Assembly (NCBI GenBank): GCA_002448495.1
Contig: DJYL01000017.1
Coordinates: 1 to 13,030, forward strand
Direction of reading: 5' to 3'
Length of the DNA: 13,030 nt
DNA from: Pseudoselenomonas ruminantium
GTDB taxonomy: Bacteria; Bacillota; Negativicutes; Selenomonadales; Selenomonadaceae
Part shown: positions 5,953-13,030 of the stretch, piece by piece
How the letters are laid out: each line of letters opens with the position of its first letter
Position numbering within the stretch: the first letter of the stretch is position 1
Notes under the pieces: model-generated
Databases searched by the model: none
What the model was told of the DNA's origin: nothing
What the model saw: only the letters and a program-made list of their open reading frames with translations
Position numbers and translations under genes: made by a program

Positions 5953-7194
5953 TTAATCGTTCCACACGCTCCAGTTGCCGGCGGCAGCCCCCATGGAAAA
6001 GGCCGCCTGCAGATTGTAGCCGCCGGTATAGGCATCCACATCCACCACTTCTCCGGCAAAGTACAGACCTTTGACAAGTTTGGATTCCATGGTCTTGGGA
6101 TTTATCTCCTTGACGGAAATCCCCCCTGCTGTCACGATAGCTTCGGCAATCGGTCTGGCCTGCGTGATGGTCAAAGGCAAATGCTGCAAAGTCTGCCCCA
6201 GACGGTGCCGTTCTTCTGCCGTCACCTGATGTACGGGCTTATCCGGCGCTAAGAACGCCGCATCAAGCACCGGTTCAATGAGTTTATGCGGCAGTAAGTC
6301 CACCATGGCATTAACCAGCTGCTTGCGCTGATACTTGGCAAAATCACGCTGCAGACGGGCATCCAAAACATCCTCAGCCAGAGCAGGTTTCAGATTTAGT
6401 TCCAATTCCACAAAGGAATCGGCCTGTAAAGCTTCTGTAGCCGCCCGGCTCAGCGACAGGATGATGGGGCCTGTTACACCGAAATGGGTAAACATCATTT
6501 CCCCGAACATATCGGTTTTTTTCTCGCCATCAACCAATAATGTTGCCTTGACATTCCGCAGGGACAGCCCTTGAACGGATTTAACCCAATCTTCTTCCGT
6601 TTCCAAAGGAACCAGTGAGGGGCGGATATCGACAAGTGTATGGCCAAGTTTTGCCGCCATCTTGTAGCCATCGCCTGTGGAACCTGTGCCGGGATAAGAA
6701 GCGCCCCCTGTGCAGAGAATAACGGCATCGGCTTTCATACTGGCACCGCTTGACAGTTTTACCGCCTTTACGCTGCCGTCCTGTGCCAGAATTTCTGCTG
6801 CGGGACTGTCGGTTTCGATTTTGACACCGAGTTCATGGAGTTTATGCACCATGGCATCTACAACATCCTGCGCCTTATCGCTGACGGGGAAAACCCTCTG
6901 TCCCCGTTCCACCTTGGTCGGCACCCCCTGCGATTCAAAGAAATAAATCACATCTTCGTTGTCATAGGCCCGCAGGGAGCTGTTGAGGAATTTGCCGTTG
7001 CCGTGGATATTCTTGATGATTTCCGGTACCGTGGCAGCATTGGTGATATTGCAGCGTCCCTTGCCGGTTATCAGCATCTTTTTGCCGGGACGTTTCATTT
7101 TTTCCAGTATGGTCACATCCGCGCCGTTTTCGGCTGCCTTGATAGCGGCCATCATACCGGCAGGCCCGGCACCGATTACAATGATTTTTTTCAT
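5953..7194 (-). CDS. HI0933/BaiN-type NAD(P)/FAD-dependent oxidoreductase
   Basis: A 413-residue flavoprotein of the HI0933/YhiN (COG2081) family. The N-terminal Rossmann motif Gly-Ala-Gly-Pro-Ala-Gly (8-13) and Glu31 bind FAD. The family block Gly-Lys-Gly-Arg-Cys-Asn (44-49), a central Gly-Gly-Ala-Ser-Tyr-Pro segment and the C-terminal Phe-Ala-Gly-Glu-Val-Val-Asp-Val-Asp segment are all present. Most members have no known reaction; relatives named BaiN act on bile-acid intermediates in gut clostridia, but that cannot be assumed here. The ATG at 7194 overlaps the stop of the pseudouridine synthase gene by four bases (ATGA), which supports this start, although the Shine-Dalgarno is weak (AGGA about 12 bases upstream). 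Full length for its family. Confidence 0.93.
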   Translation of the reverse strand: MKKIIVIGAGPAGMMAAIKAAENGADVTILEKMKRPGKKMLITGKGRCNITNAATVPEIIKNIHGNGKFLNSSLRAYDNEDVIYFFESQGVPTKVERGQRVFPVSDKAQDVVDAMVHKLHELGVKIETDSPAAEILAQDGSVKAVKLSSGASMKADAVILCTGGASYPGTGSTGDGYKMAAKLGHTLVDIRPSLVPLETEEDWVKSVQGLSLRNVKATLLVDGEKKTDMFGEMMFTHFGVTGPIILSLSRAATEALQADSFVELELNLKPALAEDVLDARLQRDFAKYQRKQLVNAMVDLLPHKLIEPVLDAAFLAPDKPVHQVTAEERHRLGQTLQHLPLTITQARPIAEAIVTAGGISVKEINPKTMESKLVKGLYFAGEVVDVDAYTGGYNLQAAFSMGAAAGNWSVWND

Positions 7195-7922
7195 GGTTGC
7201 TTTATTCCTGCTATCTTATATAATTCTGTAATTTCCTCATCCGTAAGCGGACGGTAATGACCGCGCTTGACACCTTTCAGCGTCAGTCCGGCAAATTTCA
7301 CCCGCTTTAGTGCCCGCACATCACAGCCAATGGCGGCAAACATCCGGCGTACCTGCCGGTTGCGGCCTTCATGGATCGTGATTTCGACTTTGGCTTCGTT
7401 ATCGCTGGTTTCCAGCATTTTCACAACTGCCGGTGCGGTCATGCTATCTTCAAGCTTAATCCCCTGCCGCAATTTGTCCAGAAGTTTTTCGGATGGCACA
7501 CCAGCAACACGAGCCACATAGGTTTTATTGACTTTATAGCGGGGATGCAAAAGTCCGTTCATCAAATCCCCGTCGTTGGAGATAATGAGCAGTCCTTCGG
7601 TGTTATTGTCGAGTCGGCCCAAAGGATAAACGCGCTCACTCACTTCCGGCAACAGGTCAAGCACCGTGCGCCGTCCACGTTCGTCCTTAGCTGTGGAAAG
7701 GTAGCCTTTGGGCTTGTTCAGCAGATAGTAAACCTTCTTTTCCGCAAGGGTCAGCGGCTTGCCATCCACACAGATTTTTTGCCGGGAACTATCGTATTTA
7801 CCGCCCAGTTCCGTGATGGTCTGACCGTCAACCGTAACCCGGCCATTCAGAATCATTTCTTCTGCCGCACGCCGGGAGGCAATACCTGCCCGGGCAATGA
7901 TTTTTTGCAAGCGTTCTGCCAT
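7191..7922 (-). CDS. rluB: RluB/RsuA-family rRNA pseudouridine synthase
   Basis: Isomerises a uridine of ribosomal RNA to pseudouridine; RluB members act on 23S rRNA and RsuA on 16S rRNA. The 243-residue protein has an N-terminal S4 RNA-binding domain (about 1-60, starting Ala-Glu-Arg-Leu-Gln-Lys) and a catalytic domain with Leu-Asn-Lys-Pro-Lys-Gly-Tyr (68-74) and Gly-Arg-Leu-Asp-Asn-Asn-Thr-Glu-Gly-Leu-Leu (102-112), where Asp105 is the catalytic aspartate. The C-terminal Gly-Arg-Asn-Arg-Gln-Val-Arg-Arg block is typical of this family. The ATG at 7922 shares one base with the stop of the carboxypeptidase gene (TGATG), with AAAGGA about 8 bases upstream; a longer start at 7940 was rejected. 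The RluB versus RsuA choice is by resemblance only. Confidence 0.93.
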   Translation of the reverse strand: MAERLQKIIARAGIASRRAAEEMILNGRVTVDGQTITELGGKYDSSRQKICVDGKPLTLAEKKVYYLLNKPKGYLSTAKDERGRRTVLDLLPEVSERVYPLGRLDNNTEGLLIISNDGDLMNGLLHPRYKVNKTYVARVAGVPSEKLLDKLRQGIKLEDSMTAPAVVKMLETSDNEAKVEITIHEGRNRQVRRMFAAIGCDVRALKRVKFAGLTLKGVKRGHYRPLTDEEITELYKIAGIKQP

Positions 7923-9160
7923 CAGAAGATTCCTTTCCAAAATTCACGCCACCAGTTTAAGAGATTATCCCAGAAGGAATAGTATTCCACATCTTTGGCG
8001 GCTAAAAGATAAATCGCGCCCTGACGCTTGCCATCGTAGTAGCAGACCACTTTGCCTACCACATCCCCCTTCTTTATCGGCGCGGCAACTTCTTCGGGAA
8101 TTTCCAGCTTTTTCTCCACTTTGCCGGTTTCGCCAAGTTTTTCCACCGCTACCAGCGATTCTGCAGCAACAAGTTCTACTTCATCCTGACGGCCATCGGC
8201 TACCTCTACCTTGGCCACTACTTCCCCTTTTTTTACCAAAGTTTTGGGGCGGGCATTTTGGAAGCCGTAGTCCAGCAGGGCAATGGAATCATTCCACATA
8301 TAATAGCTGTCCAAAACAACGGCTACCAGCTGCATACCATCCCTGCGGGCGGCGGATACCAGACAACGGCCTGCCGCATCGGTATAGCCGGTCTTTACGC
8401 CGTTTGCGCCACGATAAAGCCAGAGCATCTGATTTTCATTGCGCAGCTTCTTGGCCGGGTCTTTCACCCAGTCATAGATAACTTCCTGCTTGCTGACAAT
8501 TTCCTCAAAATGGGGCAGATTGTAGCCATAGGCAGCAATTTTTGCCAAATCAAAGGCCGTGGTGTAATGATTTTCATCCGGCAGGCCGTTTGGATTGACA
8601 AAATGTGTATTATATGCGCCAATTTCTGCAGCCTTTTCATTCATCATTTCGACAAATGCAGGCACACTGCCGGCAATATGCTCGGCTACCGCAACGGTTG
8701 CATCATTGCCGGAATGCATCATCATCCCGGTCAGAAGTTCCTCCAGAGGAATCTTATCCCCCTGTACCAGCCAAAGGGTGGAGCCTTCCACACCTTCGGC
8801 ATGCTTGCTCACCGTCACGATATCGTCCAGCCTGCCATGCTCCAGCGCCACAATCAGCGTCATCATCTTCGTGGTGCTGGCCGGATAGCGGCGCGTATCA
8901 ATATCCCGTTCATAAAGAACCTGCCCCGTCACGGTATCCATTACGATGGCAGAACGCGCGGTAAGCTTCTGCAACGGGTCTGTGGGACTGACCACCAGTC
9001 CCGGAATATCCGGCCTTTCCGGCTGTACATAAACCTTATCCTGCATCTCGGCAGACACAGGAGACATCTGCGAAAAATTTATCATCAAACCGGCAGCCCC
9101 CAGCAACAAAGCTGTGGCTGCTTTACAGGCGATTACTCGTCTCAACAACATACACTCCAT
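7922..9160 (-). CDS. D-alanyl-D-alanine carboxypeptidase (DacF/PBP5-like, S11 family)
   Basis: A penicillin-binding protein that removes the terminal D-alanine from peptidoglycan pentapeptides outside the cytoplasmic membrane. The 412 residues begin with a signal-peptide-like stretch (basic 7-13, hydrophobic 14-29, Ala-rich cleavage region near 37). The three active-site motifs are complete: Ser95-Thr-Thr-Lys98, Ser150-Gly-Asn152 and Lys256-Thr-Gly258. A beta-rich C-terminal domain (about 300-385) precedes a Trp-rich amphipathic tail (396-412, Phe-Trp-Asp-Asn to Ile-Phe) of the kind that anchors PBP5-type enzymes to the membrane. The start is uncertain: ATG 9160 has no clear Shine-Dalgarno, while GGAG at 9158-9155 would suit a TTG at 9148 or 9145; ATG 9151 is also possible. 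All options keep the signal peptide. First gene of the long operon. Confidence 0.95.
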   Translation of the reverse strand: MECMLLRRVIACKAATALLLGAAGLMINFSQMSPVSAEMQDKVYVQPERPDIPGLVVSPTDPLQKLTARSAIVMDTVTGQVLYERDIDTRRYPASTTKMMTLIVALEHGRLDDIVTVSKHAEGVEGSTLWLVQGDKIPLEELLTGMMMHSGNDATVAVAEHIAGSVPAFVEMMNEKAAEIGAYNTHFVNPNGLPDENHYTTAFDLAKIAAYGYNLPHFEEIVSKQEVIYDWVKDPAKKLRNENQMLWLYRGANGVKTGYTDAAGRCLVSAARRDGMQLVAVVLDSYYMWNDSIALLDYGFQNARPKTLVKKGEVVAKVEVADGRQDEVELVAAESLVAVEKLGETGKVEKKLEIPEEVAAPIKKGDVVGKVVCYYDGKRQGAIYLLAAKDVEYYSFWDNLLNWWREFWKGIF

Positions 9161-9181
9161 TTACTTACGTAATAATTATCT

Positions 9182-9213
9182 ATTTTAGCATTGCCAGAGC
9201 GTCTTGGCAACGC
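9182..9213 (-). promoter_or_regulatory. Promoter of the dac operon overlapped by an inverted repeat
   Basis: On the minus strand TTGCCA (9210-9205) and TAAAAT (9187-9182) are exactly 17 bases apart, each matching five of six consensus positions. A dyad of 9 bp including one G-U pair, GCGTTGCCA (9213-9205) / TGGCAATGC (9196-9188), covers the -35 and the spacer up to the -10. The hairpin also lies 14 bases after the dnaE stop (9227), so it could help end dnaE transcription, but no T-tract follows. Operator, terminator or both remain possible. Confidence 0.5.
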
Positions 9214-9226
9214 AATAAGGCATACA

Positions 9227-12200
9227 TCAGCGCTTCTTAACCCCTTTTGCCCCCAAAATGTTTTCCAACAGCGTCAATGTCTCCGGCTGATTGTCCAGCC
9301 AGAATTCCTCACCAAGTTTTTGCCAGCGCCCCTGATAGATGTATACGGCATTGCTGCCATGGTGCTTAGTCATTACGTCCTTTATGGCCGTAATAGCCTG
9401 CTTATCATCAGCACGTGGCATAAGATAGTATTCGGGATTGTACTCGTCCATAGACCAAACTCTGTCGGCCAGTATCTTGACGGTATCCTCTTTGGTATCG
9501 GCTTTGCCTTGAATGACCACAGGCCTGTCCGGCACTAATGAATTCATACATTGATAGAACAGCCGCGGAAAAACGGTTGCTTCCATCTGTTCTGTATAGT
9601 CTTCAATGGTCACAAAACACATGGTTTCCCCTTTTTTGGTGGTAATGCGCTTGCACTCGCTGACCAGTCCTGCAACGCGTAAAGTCTGTTTGTCCTTGAT
9701 GCCGCTGCTCAATAAAGTTTCCAAACGGGGCAGATGACCGATTTTATCCTGATATTCATCCAACGGATGCCCCGTGATGTAAAAGCCCGTGTTTTCCTTT
9801 TCCCAGCCCAGACGGACTAAAATCGGCGCTTCTTCCATATCCGGCAGCTTCATATCGGCAGCTTCATCCTGCATAACATCCCCAAAGAGCCCGAGCTGTC
9901 CATGGGCAAAGTCCTTCTGCCGCCGCTGAGCCTCGCCCACTGTAGGCTCCAGTACCTTGAGCAGCTGGCTGCGCTTGGCCCCCAAAGAGTCAAAAGCACC
10001 GCATTTTATCAGGCTTTCAATTACCCGCTTGTTGACTGTGGTCATATCAATCCGCGTGCAAAAATCCAGCAGGGAGGTAAAGGGGCCATCCTGCCTGCGG
10101 GCAGCCATTATCGCCTTGATGGCATTTTCCCCAACATTCCGCACTGCGGCCAAGCCAAAGCGAATGTCCTTTTTGTCAACGCCAAACATAATATCACTGG
10201 CGTTGATGTCCGGCGGCAGAATCTTGATGCCCATACGATGCGCCAGTTCGATATAAACAGGCACTTTGTTGGCGTTATCCATAACACTGGTCAGCATGGC
10301 CGCCATGAATTCAGCCGGATAATGAGCCTTTAAGTAAGCCGTCTGCCAGGCTACCAGCGCATAAGCCGCACTATGGGACTTATTGAAGCCATAATCGGCA
10401 AAATGCGTCAGCAAGTCAAAGATGGTATTGGCAAGTTCGGCATCGATATGATTTTCCGCACAGCCCTTGAGGAAATTTTCCTTCTGCGCCATCAGGATTT
10501 CATGTTTCTTTTTGCCCATGGCGCGGCGCAAGAGATCGGCCTGCCCCAATGAGAAACCGGCCAGAACCTGCACAATCTGCATAACCTGCTCCTGATAGAG
10601 CACCACCCCAAAGGTTTCCTTGAGAATAGGCTCCAACAGCGGATGCATATAGGTAACTTTCTTGCGCCCGTGGCGTCCGCCGATGAAGTCATCCACCATA
10701 CCGCTGCCCAAAGGGCCGGGACGATAGAGAGCCACCGTAGGAATAAGGTCAGCAAAATTCTTCGGTGCCAAATCCTTCACCAGATTGGTCATGCCGGATG
10801 ATTCCATTTGAAAGACTGCCCCCGTACGGCCCTCACAGAGCATTTTGGAGGTGAGTGCGTCTTCCAGCGGAATCGCATTGATATCTACCGTTTCCCCACG
10901 AGTCGCTTTAATATTATTCAAGGTGTCGCTGATTACGGTCAGGGTTCGCAAGCCCAGAAAGTCCATCTTTAAGAGGCCCAGTTCTTCTACATGGTCTTTA
11001 TCAAACTCCGTTACCAATGTACCTTCGGAAACGGATACCGGCAGATAGTCGGTCAGCGGGTGTTTAGCAATAACCACGCCTGCCGCATGGATAGACGAAT
11101 GGCGGGGTAGCCCTTCGACCTTGCGGGCAAAGTCGATAAGCCGCTTGGCTTCTTCCGATGACTCATAGATATTACGGAACTCCGTAGAAGCCTTCATGGC
11201 CTTGTCCAAGGTCATTTTCAGTTCGTTGGGAATCAGCTTGGCAATGGCATCCACCTGGGCATAGCTCATGCCCAATGCCCTGCCCACGTCCCGCACAGCG
11301 CCTTTGGCTGCCATGGTACCGAAGGTCACAATCTGAGCCACATGGTCATAACCATAGCGTTCCTTTACATAGTCAATGACCTCTTCACGGCGGATATAAC
11401 AGAAGTCAATATCAATATCCGGCATGGTCACGCGCTCCGGATTGAGGAAACGTTCAAAGAGCAGGTCATATTTTAGCGGGTCAAGATTCGTAATCCCCAA
11501 AAGATAGGCTACGATACTGCCTGCCGCCGATCCGCGCCCCGGCCCAACCGAAATCCCCTGCTCCCGGGAATGGTTGATAAAGTCCCAGACAATCAGGAAA
11601 TAACTGTCATACCCCATGCGGTGAATAATGGAAAGTTCATACTCCAATCGCTGGCTGACTTCTTCCGTAACTTCCGCATAGCGCGATGGCAGGGCTTTTT
11701 CACATAAAGCCCGCAAATAGGCTTCATCATCCTTATACGCTTCAGGAATGGGATAATACGGCAGCTGAATATGGCCAAACTCAAAATCCACCTGACAGCG
11801 TTCGGCAATTTTTACCGTATTGCTGAGGGCTTCCGGATATTCCGGGAACAATGCCGCCATTTCTTCCGGAGATTTCAGATAATAATCATCACTGTTAAAA
11901 CGCATCCTGTCCGGGTCATCCACGGTCTTACTCATCTGAATGCACAGCAGAATATCGTGGAATTCGCTGTCCTCACGGCGCACATAATGGCTGTCGTTGG
12001 TGGCTGCCAAGCCCAAGCCGTATTTTTCAGCCAGTTCAATAAGCCCGGCATTGGCGGTGCGTTCCTCCGGCAGGCCGTGATTCTGTATTTCCAAAAAATA
12101 ATTATCCTTGCCGAAAATGTCCACATATTCCTGTACCAGACGGTCTGCCTTTTCCTTGTTGTTCTGAATCAGCGCCTGCGGTACATCACCGGCAATACAG

Positions 12201-12625
12201 GCAGACAGACAGATAATCCCTTCATGGTATTGGCGCAGAAGTTCCTTATCCACACGCGGCTTGTAGTACATCCCCTCGATATTGGCCAGTGAAACCAGCT
12301 TCACGAGATTCTTATAACCGGTCTGGTTCTCGGCCAGCAAAATCAAGTGGTAATACTTCGTCCCGTTGACTTCCTGACGCTCCTTGCGGGAACCAGGTGC
12401 CAAGTACACCTCGCAACCAATAATGGGCTTGATGCCCTGCTTTTTGCATTCTTTATAAAAATCAATCGTGCCATACATTACGCCATGGTCTGTGATGGCT
12501 AAATGCTTCATCCCCAGTTCCTTGGCACGGGCCACCAAATCCTTGATGCGGGCGGCTCCGTCCAAAAGACTAAACTCCGTATGCACATGGAGATGGGCAA
12601 ATTCGCTACTCTTTGCTGCTTCCAT
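9227..12625 (-). CDS. dnaE: DNA polymerase III alpha subunit
   Basis: The replicative DNA polymerase of the DnaE1 class, 1132 residues. Order of domains: PHP domain (about 8-215), polymerase palm and thumb, fingers (Tyr-Arg-Pro-Gly-Pro-Leu near 634-639), tandem helix-hairpin-helix region (about 780-880) and OB fold (about 980-1055). Catalytic aspartates are Asp403 and Asp405 in Pro-Asp-Ile-Asp-Ile-Asp-Phe and Asp555 in Lys-Met-Asp-Phe-Leu-Gly. Gln-Leu-Gly-Leu-Phe at 910-914 is a good sliding-clamp binding motif. The PHP metal ligands look complete (His13, His15, His47, Glu72, His93, Cys143, Asp211, His213), unlike the degenerate E. coli domain, so a PHP proofreading nuclease is plausible. ATG 12625 has AGGAAGGAA closely upstream. 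It is monocistronic or reads through into the dac operon; no strong terminator separates them. Confidence 0.99.
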   Translation of the reverse strand: MEAAKSSEFAHLHVHTEFSLLDGAARIKDLVARAKELGMKHLAITDHGVMYGTIDFYKECKKQGIKPIIGCEVYLAPGSRKERQEVNGTKYYHLILLAENQTGYKNLVKLVSLANIEGMYYKPRVDKELLRQYHEGIICLSACIAGDVPQALIQNNKEKADRLVQEYVDIFGKDNYFLEIQNHGLPEERTANAGLIELAEKYGLGLAATNDSHYVRREDSEFHDILLCIQMSKTVDDPDRMRFNSDDYYLKSPEEMAALFPEYPEALSNTVKIAERCQVDFEFGHIQLPYYPIPEAYKDDEAYLRALCEKALPSRYAEVTEEVSQRLEYELSIIHRMGYDSYFLIVWDFINHSREQGISVGPGRGSAAGSIVAYLLGITNLDPLKYDLLFERFLNPERVTMPDIDIDFCYIRREEVIDYVKERYGYDHVAQIVTFGTMAAKGAVRDVGRALGMSYAQVDAIAKLIPNELKMTLDKAMKASTEFRNIYESSEEAKRLIDFARKVEGLPRHSSIHAAGVVIAKHPLTDYLPVSVSEGTLVTEFDKDHVEELGLLKMDFLGLRTLTVISDTLNNIKATRGETVDINAIPLEDALTSKMLCEGRTGAVFQMESSGMTNLVKDLAPKNFADLIPTVALYRPGPLGSGMVDDFIGGRHGRKKVTYMHPLLEPILKETFGVVLYQEQVMQIVQVLAGFSLGQADLLRRAMGKKKHEILMAQKENFLKGCAENHIDAELANTIFDLLTHFADYGFNKSHSAAYALVAWQTAYLKAHYPAEFMAAMLTSVMDNANKVPVYIELAHRMGIKILPPDINASDIMFGVDKKDIRFGLAAVRNVGENAIKAIMAARRQDGPFTSLLDFCTRIDMTTVNKRVIESLIKCGAFDSLGAKRSQLLKVLEPTVGEAQRRQKDFAHGQLGLFGDVMQDEAADMKLPDMEEAPILVRLGWEKENTGFYITGHPLDEYQDKIGHLPRLETLLSSGIKDKQTLRVAGLVSECKRITTKKGETMCFVTIEDYTEQMEATVFPRLFYQCMNSLVPDRPVVIQGKADTKEDTVKILADRVWSMDEYNPEYYLMPRADDKQAITAIKDVMTKHHGSNAVYIYQGRWQKLGEEFWLDNQPETLTLLENILGAKGVKKR

Positions 12626-12662
12626 AAATAAATTCCTTCCTAACGTAAAACGATTACCCTTT

Positions 12663-12671
12663 AGTATAGCA
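12663..12671 (-). promoter_or_regulatory. Extended -10 promoter of dnaE
   Basis: On the minus strand TATACT (12668-12663) is preceded by TG and one base (12671-12669), an extended -10 element. The -35 region at the right distance is a poor match (CTGCAA), which is usual for extended -10 promoters. Transcription would start near 12656, giving a leader of about 30 bases before the ATG at 12625, with AGGAAGGAA as ribosome-binding site. Confidence 0.5.
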
Positions 12672-12677
12672 TAAACC

Positions 12678-12706
12678 TTGCCTGCTTGCAGGCTCTCTGC
12701 TAAAAT
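12678..12706 (+). promoter_or_regulatory. Putative promoter of the 86-aa protein gene, with a 14-base dyad in the spacer
   Basis: On the plus strand TTGCCT (12678-12683) and TAAAAT (12701-12706) are 17 bases apart. A perfect dyad GCCTGC (12680-12685) / GCAGGC (12688-12693) with a 2-base centre overlaps the -35 and spacer and also falls at the -35 position of the opposing dnaE promoter, so one factor binding there could affect both genes. A perfect TTGACA at 12708-12713 lacks a -10 at the right distance and was not chosen. Confidence 0.4.
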
Positions 12707-12738
12707 ATTGACAAAGAAAGTTTTTAGAGGTGTTTGCC

Positions 12739-12999
12739 ATGACCATACACGGAGCCGTCATCATCGAGCAGGGAGTTACTTTTGCGATTATCGCCGTTAA
12801 ACAGTCCGTCACCATGTATACCGCCAGAATGGTACAGACCCGCCATGAACTGGCGCAGTTCTTCCCCAATATGCCCATTATCCTCATGAGCCAGGATAAC
12901 AGCGGCACGCCCCATTACTATGGGCGAAAAGATATTGTGGAATTCCTTAAGACCGTACGACTTGACCAAATTCCTTGGAAGGAATATCACATCTATTAA
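12739..12999 (+). CDS. Small protein of unknown function, divergent from dnaE
   Basis: An 86-residue protein that I do not recognise. It has no signal peptide or clear membrane helix; residues 5-20 form an alternating hydrophobic stretch compatible with beta strands. The middle (40-72) has a regular mix: Phe-Phe-Pro-Asn-Met-Pro-Ile-Ile-Leu-Met, then Asp-Asn-Ser-Gly-Thr-Pro, Tyr-Tyr-Gly-Arg and a basic helix-like Lys-Asp-Ile-Val-Glu-Phe-Leu. This looks like a compact alpha/beta fold and not random sequence. ATG 12739 has GAGG (12727-12730) 8 bases upstream and a promoter at 12678-12706; an earlier GTG at 12730 overlaps that site. No partner gene is seen to its right within the window. The gene call rests on the ribosome-binding site, promoter and protein-like composition. 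Confidence 0.72.
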   Translation: MTIHGAVIIEQGVTFAIIAVKQSVTMYTARMVQTRHELAQFFPNMPIILMSQDNSGTPHYYGRKDIVEFLKTVRLDQIPWKEYHIY

Positions 13000-13030
13000 C
13001 GGCGTCATATTCGTTAGACATGAAAAAAGC

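Noticed and set aside
5928-6077. A 50-residue N-terminal extension of AroA
   Set aside because: The frame is open but lies inside the 3' end of the flavoprotein gene; the conserved AroA sequence and a ribosome-binding site support ATG 5927.
8258-9172. A 304-codon open frame on the plus strand opposite the carboxypeptidase gene
   Set aside because: It lies fully antisense to a gene with complete active-site motifs; the composition (rich in His, Arg, Gln, Cys) is typical of a shadow frame and there is no convincing ribosome-binding site.
12708-12736. Perfect TTGACA (12708-12713) as -35 for the small plus-strand gene
   Set aside because: The bases 17 positions downstream (12731-12736) do not resemble a -10 and fall between the ribosome-binding site and the start codon.
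13020-13030. A possible gene start (ATG AAA AAA) at the right edge
   Set aside because: Only three codons are visible and there is no ribosome-binding site in the bases before it; it may be chance.

Overview
The window reads as chromosomal DNA of an anaerobic firmicute-type bacterium, most likely a member of the Negativicutes close to Selenomonas. This is an inference from gene content, protein style, strong Shine-Dalgarno sites of the GGAGG/GGTGAT type and moderate GC; no rRNA or other taxonomic marker is present. No mobile element, CRISPR array, tRNA or rRNA gene was found.

Right part (about 2.65-12.63 kb, minus strand): a housekeeping block. dnaE (replicative DNA polymerase III alpha subunit) has its own promoter. 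A tightly packed run follows in transcription order: D-Ala-D-Ala carboxypeptidase, an RluB-type pseudouridine synthase, a HI0933/BaiN-type flavoprotein, aroA (EPSP synthase), cmk (cytidylate kinase), plsC (acylglycerol-phosphate acyltransferase) and a glyoxalase-II-like metallo-beta-lactamase-fold hydrolase. Gaps are 25 bases or less, with ATGA or TGATG overlaps at three junctions, so this is almost certainly one operon. It starts at a promoter at 9182-9210 and ends at a strong hairpin terminator at 2652-2684. Its products link peptidoglycan trimming, rRNA modification, aromatic amino acid synthesis, nucleotide supply and phospholipid synthesis, in other words growth-linked functions.

Middle left (0.97-2.63 kb, minus strand): a two-gene unit with its own promoter, encoding a YczE/YitT-like integral membrane protein and a ROK-family sugar kinase. 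The substrate and the reason for the pairing are unknown.

Left edge (1-0.94 kb): an AT-rich, accessory-looking region. A plus-strand gene encodes a stand-alone papain/C39-like putative cysteine peptidase. It is divergent from a minus-strand gene of which only the first codons are in the window. The 318-base region between them holds two facing promoters, each with an inverted repeat in its spacer, and a 38-base near-perfect palindrome that looks like a minus-strand terminator.

Right edge: a small plus-strand gene of unknown function (86 aa) is divergent from dnaE.

The window is mostly ordinary core genome. The least understood parts are the putative peptidase with its divergent control region, the membrane protein/ROK kinase pair, and the 86-aa protein next to dnaE.
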